From positions 138 through 6,247 of the forward strand of contig DEPX01000211.1 in the NCBI GenBank assembly GCA_002358975.1: a stretch of DNA of 6,110 nucleotides, written 5' to 3'. The notes under the pieces are model-generated. The model was not told the origin of the DNA, made no database searches, and saw nothing but the letters and a program-made list of their open reading frames with translations. The DNA comes from Micrococcaceae bacterium UBA3381 (GTDB lineage Bacteria; Actinomycetota; Actinomycetes; Actinomycetales; Micrococcaceae). Shown here piece by piece: positions 1-4,497 of the stretch. The position numbers were made by a program, and so were the translations under genes. Within the stretch, counting starts at the first letter, position 1; the number at the start of each line of letters is the position of its first letter.

Positions 1-486
1 TTCAGTTTCAGTTTCAGTTTCCGGTTCAGTTTCAGTTTCCGGTTCAGAATCCGCTTCACTTTGTGTCTCGTTAGATTCACTTTGCGTGTCGTCGGTTTCG
101 TCACTTGAGGTGTCAGGGGTGACCGGTGTGACATCTTCTTCTTCGACTGGCTCTGGCTCAGGCTCCACCACCGGTTCTGGCTCTTCACGATCCGAGGTGA
201 GGTCAGCACGGCCTAAATCAAGGCGTACAGAATCAGCGGTAATAACCTCTGCTTTACGCGAGGTGCGTTCCAGTTTGAAGTTTGTAGCTGGCAGCGTCGA
301 CGTTTCACGGTCGGTCTGCACAGGAGCAGCATTGGCTGCTGGGGTTGCCGCAAGGACCATACCGGAAGCTGCTGCAATTACAGCAGCTTGGCGGCCTGAA
401 CGGCCCATGACCTGGGTCATGGCTTCTAGCGTTGCGCCCTTTTCAGGAGTTGCACGGTGACGTGCAGTTGAAATGCGCTTCGACAC
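1..486 (-). CDS. Exported cell-wall protein, probably NlpC/P60 (C40) peptidase, N-terminal part
   Basis: This is the first 162 codons of a secreted protein; the C-terminal part lies beyond the left edge. I chose the GTG at 486-484, which encodes MSKRISTARHRA, because GAGAGG (500-495) sits 8 bases upstream; the in-frame ATG at 504 has no such site. Residues 1-33 are a long basic N-region containing an ARHRA motif. Residues 34-48 form a hydrophobic core (AAVIAAASGMVLAAT), and ANA at 51-53 is a likely signal peptidase I site. Residues 100-162 are a Glu/Pro/Thr/Ser-rich linker ending in ETETEP repeats. From memory, Micrococcaceae C40 peptidases next to ideR and serC start with the same ARHRA and GRQAAVIAAASG motifs, so peptidoglycan hydrolysis outside the membrane is inferred. 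No catalytic domain is visible here, so another exported protein such as an Rpf-type enzyme is possible. Confidence 0.72.
   Translation of the reverse strand, partial: MSKRISTARHRATPEKGATLEAMTQVMGRSGRQAAVIAAASGMVLAATPAANAAPVQTDRETSTLPATNFKLERTSRKAEVITADSVRLDLGRADLTSDREEPEPVVEPEPEPVEEEDVTPVTPDTSSDETDDTQSESNETQSEADSEPETETEPETETETE
5..46. repeat. In-frame 18-bp tandem repeat in linker of the exported protein
   Basis: Two identical 18-base units, 11-28 and 29-46 (GTTTCAGTTTCCGGTTCA on plus), follow a partial GTTTCA unit at 5-10. On the minus strand they encode repeated Glu-Pro-Glu-Thr-Glu-Thr in the exported protein's linker. The array may continue past the left edge. Units are multiples of three, so copy-number changes would alter linker length without breaking the frame. 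Confidence 0.85.
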
Positions 487-660
487 TTGGCTTACCTCTC
501 TCATGTGCTTAAGGCTTTTGACCTGACTCCGCCACGAATGGGTAGTTACAACTGCATGGTTCTGCCAGCCAGTCGCGGAGTTCAGAAGCAAACTGGTGGC
601 CGGCGCTAAAGTACGTTCTGCTTGAGCACCGAAAGTTAGCTTAGTAGAACCACAACAAAA
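487..660 (-). promoter_or_regulatory. Candidate structured 5' leader RNA of the exported peptidase gene
   Basis: Read on the minus strand, this stretch contains several strong complementary segments. 629-621 (GTGCTCAAG) pairs with 513-505 (CTTAAGCAC) in 8 of 9 positions and would close a large domain just before the GAGAGG site. 585-575 pairs with 532-523 through 10 base pairs and one bulge. 600-592 pairs with 573-564 through 9 base pairs and one bulge. 652-646 pairs with 563-557 through 7 base pairs. These helices cannot all form together, which is typical of a switching RNA. In actinobacteria, c-di-AMP (ydaO/yuaA) riboswitches often precede cell-wall hydrolase genes. The closing helix and a GTCAG...TTAAGC...GAGAGG ending are reminiscent of that class, but its conserved G-rich core is not visible. 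Function is inferred only. Confidence 0.4.
495..500 (-). promoter_or_regulatory. Ribosome binding site deciding a GTG start
   Basis: GAGAGG on the minus strand lies 8 bases before the GTG at 486-484. It overlaps the codons after the in-frame ATG at 504 and makes the GTG the better start. Confidence 0.7.
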
Positions 661-736
661 TGTCACGCTCAGATAACGATTGGTTGACGAAAACCGTTAT
701 TTTCTTCATAGGGCCGCGTGCTACTGCGGAAGAAAG

Positions 737-742
737 AATATA
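737..742 (-). promoter_or_regulatory. Possible -10 element for the exported peptidase gene
   Basis: TATATT on the minus strand is the best -10-like hexamer upstream of the leader. The nearest -35-like sequence, TTGCCA, is 21 bases upstream, which is too far for a good sigma-A promoter. The assignment is weak. Confidence 0.2.
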
Positions 743-747
743 ACATT

Positions 748-783
748 GTGTGATATTCCTGTTTGGCAACATCATGATCACAC
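748..783 (-). terminator. Weak hairpin after ideR, possible terminator
   Basis: GTGTGAT (783-777 on minus) and ATCACAC (754-748) form a perfect 7-bp inverted repeat around 22 bases, inside which TGTT and AACA can pair. A loosely T-rich stretch (TTATATTCTTTCTT) follows on the minus strand. It lies about 40 bases after the ideR stop, where a terminator is expected. The long loop and absence of a clean U-run keep confidence low. Confidence 0.3.
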
Positions 784-822
784 GTTCTGACATCAGTTTT
801 GGTGTGCAACATCACGGTTTGG

Positions 823-1554
823 TTACTTAACTCGTGCCACCCGCACATGGGCTGCAGTATCTTCGGAAATCTCTAAACCAAGGTCGGAAAAATCTTGCAC
901 GTCACCGGGTAGCTCTGGACCGGATTCGATTGTGCGCACCGCAACATAACCATCCGATGGCTCAGCAGCCAAGACAGCACCTGGTTGGATACCTGCGGCT
1001 GCAAACTGGGTAAGTAACTCTGGGTCAGTCTGGATTGCCTCGGTAAGCACTTTAACTTCGAAAGTCCCAGCTTCTTCCAAAGCTACAGTCAACGGTTCCC
1101 CCTCATACGGAGTAGGGTCTAATCCGGTTTCAGGCCCGCCCAATTGTTCCAATAAAGGAATTTGGTTACCAAACGGTGAGTTCGATGGCGAATTTAACAG
1201 AATCATCAATCGGGCTTCCACCTGGTCGCTCATTACATGTTCCCAGCGGCAGGCTTCCTCGTGGACATAGGGCCAATCCAAACCGATCACATCGGCAAGT
1301 AACCGTTCAGCCAGGCGATGTTTGCGCATAACTGTTGCTGCAGAGGTGAGGCCTTGTTCGGTCAGCTCGAGGCGACGATCCGAAGCCACATGTAAAAGTC
1401 CGTCGCGCTCCATACGAGCCACAGTCTGGGAAACCGTGGGACCAGAATGCTCCAGACGCTCAGCTATTCGTGCCCGCAAAGGCGCGATACCTTCTTCCAT
1501 CAGTTCATAGATGGTGCGTAAGTACATTTCCGTTGTATCAATGAGATCCGTCAC
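823..1554 (-). CDS. ideR: DtxR/IdeR-family iron-dependent transcriptional repressor
   Basis: A 243-residue cytoplasmic DNA-binding repressor that, in this family, uses Fe(II) as co-repressor to shut off iron uptake. Residues 1-72 are the winged helix-turn-helix; HSGPTVSQTVARMERDG (36-52) nearly matches the recognition region of C. diphtheriae DtxR. Residues 73-140 are the metal-binding and dimerisation domain. Primary-site ligands M10, C102, E105 and H106 and ancillary-site ligands H79, E83 and H98 are all present. In the SH3-like C-terminal domain, E172 and Q175 line up with DtxR E170 and Q173. Cys102 argues for iron-type IdeR rather than manganese-type MntR. It is somewhat longer than DtxR (226 aa by my recall), mainly from an acidic stretch around 140-162. 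The start is GTG (1554-1552), supported by GAAGGA 9 bases upstream. It is divergent from serC. Confidence 0.95.
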   Translation of the reverse strand: MTDLIDTTEMYLRTIYELMEEGIAPLRARIAERLEHSGPTVSQTVARMERDGLLHVASDRRLELTEQGLTSAATVMRKHRLAERLLADVIGLDWPYVHEEACRWEHVMSDQVEARLMILLNSPSNSPFGNQIPLLEQLGGPETGLDPTPYEGEPLTVALEEAGTFEVKVLTEAIQTDPELLTQFAAAGIQPGAVLAAEPSDGYVAVRTIESGPELPGDVQDFSDLGLEISEDTAAHVRVARVK

Positions 1555-1563
1555 TGCCCGTGT

Positions 1564-1569
1564 TCCTTC
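1564..1569 (-). promoter_or_regulatory. Ribosome binding site of ideR (GTG start)
   Basis: GAAGGA on the minus strand lies 9 bases upstream of the GTG at 1554-1552 and supports that non-ATG start. Confidence 0.75.
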
Positions 1570-1602
1570 ATCTGCGTTGCGGGATATACCGCCTGGGACT
1601 AA

Positions 1603-1656
1603 TAATCCACATTTATCATACGTTCGACGGCCATTAACGACTAGGATTTATCCACA
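1603..1656 (+). promoter_or_regulatory. Two DnaA-box-like sequences between ideR and serC
   Basis: TTATCCACA at 1648-1656 is a perfect match to the classical DnaA box. TAATCCACA at 1603-1611 on the same strand differs at one position. They are 45 bases apart and flank the possible ideR -10. DnaA binding could affect ideR or serC transcription; this rests only on motif matching. Confidence 0.35.
1615..1620 (-). promoter_or_regulatory. Possible -10 element of ideR
   Basis: TATGAT on the minus strand, 61 bases before the start codon, matches five of six positions of TATAAT. No convincing -35 lies 16-18 bases upstream. It is the best -10 candidate seen for ideR. Confidence 0.3.
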
Positions 1657-1740
1657 GGCTTTCGCAATAGGCGCTCGGTTTGTGCAGATAAGCATAAAAA
1701 TGAATTCACATGTTGGCTTATTATGATGGTTTATACCACT

Positions 1741-1761
1741 TGCCATCCACAATGGATGGCA
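1741..1761. promoter_or_regulatory. Perfect 9-bp inverted repeat upstream of serC
   Basis: TGCCATCCA (1741-1749) and TGGATGGCA (1753-1761) are exact inverted copies around CAA. The arms can extend outward with GGTTTAT (1729-1735) opposite ATAACC (1761-1766), with interruptions. The element ends 18 bases before the serC Shine-Dalgarno. It could be an operator for a dimeric regulator or a hairpin in the serC leader. No T-run follows, so a terminator is unlikely. Confidence 0.55.
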
Positions 1762-1779
1762 TAACCTGTCGCCTTTAAT

Positions 1780-1785
1780 AAGGAG
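1780..1785 (+). promoter_or_regulatory. Ribosome binding site of serC
   Basis: AAGGAG lies four bases before the ATG at 1790. The match is strong and the spacing slightly short. Confidence 0.8.
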
Positions 1786-1789
1786 TACC

Positions 1790-2914
1790 ATGACGACACC
1801 GGCCATCGAAATCCCAGAGCGCCTAAAACCAGCGGATGGTCGCTTCGGCGCAGGCCCTTCCAAAGTCAGCACACAGCTCTCCCAAGCCGTTGTAGCCGCA
1901 GGTTCAGAACTGTTGGGCACCTCCCACCGCCAAGCGCCGGTCCGTACTCTTGTTGCCTCAGTTCAAGACGGTATCGCTACGCTCTTCGGCGCACCCGAAG
2001 ATTACCGCGTTGTGCTAGGTGTCGGTGGTGCCACCGCATTTTGGGATATCGCAAGTTTCGGTCTGGTCCGAAATAAGGTCCAACACTTGTCGTTTGGTGA
2101 GTTCGGATCAAAATTTGCGAAGGCTACCAATAATGCGCCCTTTTTAGATGACTCCGTCATTCTGCAAGCTGACCCCGGAACCCGTCCGATTCCGCGAGCA
2201 GAAACTGGTATCGATGTTTATGCTTGGCCTCAAAACGAAACCTCGACCGGCGTCGCTGCGCCCGTACACCGGGTCGAGGGTGCCGATCCCGGTGCCCTGA
2301 TGCTTATCGATGCCACTTCTGGTGCCGGCGGGTTGCCCGTTGATGTACGTGAGTCAGATGTGTACTATTTTTCTCCCCAGAAGAATTTTGCTTCCGACGG
2401 CGGGCTATGGTTGGGGCTTTTCTCCCCTGCAGCCCTCGACCGGGCCGAGGAAATTGCCGAAACCGACCGCTGGGTGCCAGATTTTCTTAATCTGAAAACC
2501 GCTATTGATAATTCAGCTAAAAATCAAACCTACAATACACCGGCGCTGGCTACCCTGATCATGCTGGATGAACAGCTGAAGTGGCTAAATAGTAACGGCG
2601 GGTTGAGCTTTGCTACGGGGCGCACTAAGGATTCGTCCGATCGCCTATACACCTGGGCAGAGGCTTCTGAATATGCCTCCCCGTTCGTTACTCGACCTGA
2701 AGATCGCTCCCAGGTAGTAGTAACCATCGATTTCGCCGATGTAGTCAGTGCTGCCACGGTCGCATCTGTACTCCGTGCCAATGGCATCGTAGATACCGAA
2801 CCATATCGCAAGCTAGGCCGTAATCAGCTGCGCGTGGCAACTTTCAGTGCGATTGACCCAGAGGACGTGTCGGCACTAACCACCTGCATCGACTACGTGG
2901 TCGATCGTTTATAG
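1790..2914 (+). CDS. serC: Phosphoserine aminotransferase (PLP-dependent)
   Basis: A cytoplasmic class V aminotransferase of 374 residues, the usual size for the mycobacterial-type SerC. It converts 3-phosphohydroxypyruvate and glutamate to phosphoserine and 2-oxoglutarate in serine synthesis; SerC enzymes can also act in vitamin B6 synthesis, which is not implied here. GPSK (22-25) is the conserved N-terminal substrate-site motif. GVGGATAFWD (77-86) fits the phosphate-binding region. D174 in LIDATSGAGG should contact the PLP ring nitrogen. K198 in SPQKNFASDGG is the Schiff-base lysine. NQTYNTPA (245-252) is the conserved segment that completes the cofactor site across the dimer. The C-terminal domain (about 265-374) is complete. 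It has its own AAGGAG site, stands alone on the plus strand, and faces DUF3027. No damage is seen. Confidence 0.97.
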   Translation: MTTPAIEIPERLKPADGRFGAGPSKVSTQLSQAVVAAGSELLGTSHRQAPVRTLVASVQDGIATLFGAPEDYRVVLGVGGATAFWDIASFGLVRNKVQHLSFGEFGSKFAKATNNAPFLDDSVILQADPGTRPIPRAETGIDVYAWPQNETSTGVAAPVHRVEGADPGALMLIDATSGAGGLPVDVRESDVYYFSPQKNFASDGGLWLGLFSPAALDRAEEIAETDRWVPDFLNLKTAIDNSAKNQTYNTPALATLIMLDEQLKWLNSNGGLSFATGRTKDSSDRLYTWAEASEYASPFVTRPEDRSQVVVTIDFADVVSAATVASVLRANGIVDTEPYRKLGRNQLRVATFSAIDPEDVSALTTCIDYVVDRL

Positions 2915-2937
2915 ACAACGACTCGTGCCATCACAGT

Positions 2938-2986
2938 TTTCGGCGTCGCCATCGCGCAGGTTCACCTGCCGATAGCGGCGCCGAAA
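2938..2986. terminator. Long hairpin between convergent serC and DUF3027, probable bidirectional terminator
   Basis: TTTCGGCG (2938-2945) pairs with CGCCGAAA (2979-2986). The stem continues through a T-G wobble, CGC/GCG, one mismatch, ATCG/CGAT, a one-base bulge and GCAGG/CCTGC, to a TTCA loop (2961-2964). That is about 20 base pairs plus the wobble. It lies 24 bases after the serC stop and 17 bases after the DUF3027 stop on the other strand. Neither side has a strong T-run, so termination efficiency is uncertain. Confidence 0.6.
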
Positions 2987-3002
2987 CCATTTTGGCCCAC
3001 CG

Positions 3003-3650
3003 CTAGTCATGCTGTGATGAAGCCTTGGAGTCTTTATCCTTATCGGATTCCTTTTGCTGCGTCTTGCGTCGTGCAGCTTGCTGTTTAGCTCGCCGACGCT
3101 TGGCCTCACGACGTGCTTGTTTATTCGTTTCAGTCGAGTCACTAGTTGAACTTTCAGACTCGGCTGTGTCGTGTTTGACTTCAGGTTCGGTCAAACCGGC
3201 TTCTTCAAGGGCTTTAGAAGGGTCTTCCCCAGCAGCGATAGCTTCCAACCGGATGCGCTCTTCTTGTGAAGCACGTTCCATCCAGGGCACCCATTCTGGC
3301 GAGAGAATGGCATCATCCCCGGGCAGCATACCGGTCTCACACACGGTAGCGTTTTTAGATCGTGGTGCCCGCGCTAAAGTGGCGAAAAATTCCCAGCCAC
3401 CATAACCACGCACCTTGGCGGCAAACCGATGAGTCACCACGCGTTCGTCGTCGGCAACCACACCAATATGGTCGCCGATCTCAGCGGCGTCCACAGAATC
3501 TAAAATGGCGCTTCGTGCAATACCTGTGGCTTCAGCCAACGTGGCATCCATGCGCGGTTTGCGTTCTACAGGTCGTGGCGGCCCGAATGTAGCCCAACCG
3601 GGTTCAGTGTCCAAGACGGTATCGGTTTGTCTATCAGGCATCAAATGCAT
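3003..3650 (-). CDS. DUF3027-like protein with charged C-terminal tail
   Basis: A 215-residue soluble protein of unknown function. Residues about 35-126 resemble the actinobacterial DUF3027 family as I remember it, including IGDHIGVVADDERVVTHRF (58-76), RGYGGWEFFATLARAPRSK (81-99), TVCETGMLPG (102-111) and WVPWMER (120-126). The tail has two parts: acidic and Ser/Thr-rich (about 154-176), then strongly basic (QARREAKRRRAKQQAARRK, 178-196), ending in Lys/Asp/Ser. This looks disordered and could contact nucleic acid, which is inference. The first ATG (3650) is chosen because AGAAGG precedes it by 7 bases; an in-frame ATG nine bases later is the alternative. It overlaps the end of the cold-shock gene by 17 bases, so the two are probably translationally coupled. 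Confidence 0.8.
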   Translation of the reverse strand: MHLMPDRQTDTVLDTEPGWATFGPPRPVERKPRMDATLAEATGIARSAILDSVDAAEIGDHIGVVADDERVVTHRFAAKVRGYGGWEFFATLARAPRSKNATVCETGMLPGDDAILSPEWVPWMERASQEERIRLEAIAAGEDPSKALEEAGLTEPEVKHDTAESESSTSDSTETNKQARREAKRRRAKQQAARRKTQQKESDKDKDSKASSQHD

Positions 3651-4017
3651 CAGCCACCCTTCTCATAATCGTGGCCATTTGTTCGGCTTGGCGAGCAGCT
3701 GGATAACGCCCGGAACGCAAGCCGGTGGAAGCTGTGTCGAGCATGCGGATCAGGTCGTCCACGATGGCTGCCATATCCTGTGCTTTTGGTCGGGTGGCAC
3801 GAACCACTGATGGAAGCTTATCCAATAACTCCACAGATAAGGCTTGAGGTCCGCGTCGTGAATCAGCAATGCCAAATTCCACGCGCGTACCTGGGCGCAG
3901 TTGACTGACACCTTCGGGCAACGCTGACGCTGGCAAATGGATGTCTTTGCCCTCATCAGTGGTGATAAACCCAAAACCTTTATTATGATCGTAAAATTTC
4001 ACTCTGCCGGTTGGCAT
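3634..4017 (-). CDS. Cold-shock-domain protein with C-terminal helical extension
   Basis: A 127-residue protein with a cold-shock domain at residues 1-66, expected to bind single-stranded RNA or DNA in the cytoplasm. MPTGRVKFYD opens the domain. RNP1 is intact as KGFGFI (13-18). RNP2, usually like KDVFVHxSAL, reads KDIHLPASAL (24-33), replacing the usual Phe and His; the Trp in the common KWF is Tyr-shifted to KFY. Residues about 75-127 are a predicted helical extension (DMAAIVDDLIRMLDTA, then MATIMRRVADAFDA), typical of longer actinobacterial Csp proteins and absent from 67-residue CspA. The ATG at 4017-4015 has GAAGGA 11 bases upstream. The gene is first in a minus-strand pair with DUF3027, and its leader has competing hairpins. 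Confidence 0.88.
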   Translation of the reverse strand: MPTGRVKFYDHNKGFGFITTDEGKDIHLPASALPEGVSQLRPGTRVEFGIADSRRGPQALSVELLDKLPSVVRATRPKAQDMAAIVDDLIRMLDTASTGLRSGRYPAARQAEQMATIMRRVADAFDA

Positions 4018-4098
4018 GTATGGTCATTTCCTTCGTGACGGACATCATTCACAAAGGGTTCCCGTCACGCACCGATTTTCGTGCGGTTACGGGAACCC
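4018..4098 (-). promoter_or_regulatory. Cold-shock gene leader with two mutually exclusive hairpins
   Basis: On the minus strand, hairpin A pairs GGGTTCCCGT (4098-4089) with ACGGGAACCC (4065-4056), 10 perfect base pairs. An inner helix, CGCAC (4085-4081) with GTGCG (4072-4068), adds five. Hairpin B pairs CGTGACGG (4069-4062) with CCGTCACG (4041-4034), 8 perfect base pairs around 20 bases. Both use 4062-4065, so only one can form. The last base of B is the first base of the GAAGGA ribosome binding site (4034-4029). B could therefore restrict ribosome access while A leaves it open. This resembles cold-sensing leaders such as E. coli cspA in principle, not in sequence. Confidence 0.55.
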
Positions 4099-4117
4099 CA
4101 AAAGCCTATATCAGGCA

Positions 4118-4123
4118 AGTATA
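4118..4123 (-). promoter_or_regulatory. Possible -10 of the cold-shock/DUF3027 operon
   Basis: TATACT on the minus strand matches five of six positions of TATAAT. Transcription from it would start near 4111 and include both hairpins at 4034-4098. No good -35 is seen at 16-18 bases. Confidence 0.35.
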
Positions 4124-4175
4124 CCGGCAAACCCGCCTAGCCTTCGTAAACAGTCCTGCCCCTGTGCTGCAAGCG

Positions 4176-4181
4176 TAGAAT
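4176..4181 (+). promoter_or_regulatory. -10 element giving a probable leaderless transcript (small membrane protein)
   Basis: TAGAAT lies 7 bases before the ATG at 4189, so transcription should begin at or next to the start codon. No Shine-Dalgarno sequence precedes that ATG. Leaderless mRNAs are common in actinobacteria. A clear -35 is absent. Confidence 0.55.
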
Positions 4182-4188
4182 TACGGCC

Positions 4189-4440
4189 ATGACACCAGAT
4201 GAACACAAAAGCCTCGATGCGATGCCCTCTTGGATTAATGCTGTGCTGTGGAGCGGCGTCGCTATTGTGGTGATCTCCTTTTTAGCAGTGGTTGGCGTAT
4301 TAGTTTATTATTTCACCGGCGCGACACCAACCACCTGGTTATTCTGGTTAGCCCTGTTAGCGTTCCCGACCGGCTTCATATTTCTCCTGGTTGCTCTAGT
4401 GGGCAACGTTATAGTGCGCCGCAAGCGACAACATTCCTAG
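4189..4440 (+). CDS. Small two-helix membrane protein, function unknown
   Basis: I do not recognise this 83-residue protein with confidence. Two hydrophobic stretches, about 18-42 (AVLWSGVAIVVISFLAVVGV onward) and 50-76 (ending VGNVIV), should span the membrane, joined by a short FTGATPTT loop. The C-terminus is RRKRQHS, which by the positive-inside rule places both ends in the cytoplasm. There is no signal-peptide cleavage site or catalytic motif. Small DUF2530-type membrane proteins occur near cold-shock and DUF3027 genes in relatives, but I cannot confirm that identity. It is co-directional with the two-component genes 57 bases downstream, so a link to the sensor kinase is possible. Translation is probably leaderless. 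Confidence 0.75.
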   Translation: MTPDEHKSLDAMPSWINAVLWSGVAIVVISFLAVVGVLVYYFTGATPTTWLFWLALLAFPTGFIFLLVALVGNVIVRRKRQHS

Positions 4441-4485
4441 CAACGCGCCCAGCAAGTACTCAGCCAGCTTTCAGGTTAGTTTTTT

Positions 4486-4491
4486 TACAAT
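4486..4491 (+). promoter_or_regulatory. -10 element giving a probable leaderless transcript (response regulator)
   Basis: TACAAT lies 6 bases before the ATG at 4498, preceded by a run of seven T (4480-4486, its last T shared with the hexamer). No Shine-Dalgarno sequence fits before the start. The arrangement predicts a transcript starting at the ATG. A T-C-AGGTTAG sequence at 4471-4479 resembles half of an iron box but lacks the other half. Confidence 0.55.
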
Positions 4492-4497
4492 AGATGT

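Noticed and set aside
1..60. CRISPR-like array from the repeats at the left edge
   Set aside because: The repeats are directly adjacent with no spacers, and they are in frame with a coding sequence.
86..460. Plus-strand open frame rich in Ser, Gly and Thr
   Set aside because: It is the antisense of the signal peptide and Glu/Pro/Thr linker of the minus-strand exported protein, which has a proper ribosome site and signal sequence.
484..504. ATG at 504-502 as the start of the exported protein
   Set aside because: In frame, but no ribosome site at proper spacing. The GTG at 486 has GAGAGG 8 bases upstream and gives the expected MSKR...ARHRA start.
626..650. Possible IdeR iron box around GTTAGCTTAG
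   Set aside because: Only about 11 of 19 positions match the DtxR/IdeR consensus and the right half is poor.
487..660. Calling the leader a confirmed ydaO c-di-AMP riboswitch
   Set aside because: The G-rich conserved core segments of that class are not seen; only the outer helix and 3' end are reminiscent. Reported as a candidate structured leader instead.
673..700. ATAACG/CGTTAT inverted repeat
   Set aside because: A six-base repeat around 16 bases in AT-rich DNA is weak; no terminator tail or known operator match.
2530..2811. Minus-strand open frame inside serC
   Set aside because: Antisense shadow of a well-supported serC; no ribosome site or recognisable domain.
3025..3405. Plus-strand open frame rich in Ser, Cys and Arg
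   Set aside because: Antisense shadow of the DUF3027 gene, reflecting its low-complexity tail.
4056..4098. Hairpin near 4056-4098 as a terminator for an upstream gene
   Set aside because: The flanking genes are divergent, so no transcript should end here. It falls in the cold-shock gene's leader and only a short U stretch follows.
4471..4489. Possible IdeR iron box before the response regulator
   Set aside because: The left half resembles AGGTTAG, but the right half is a T-run with no symmetry.
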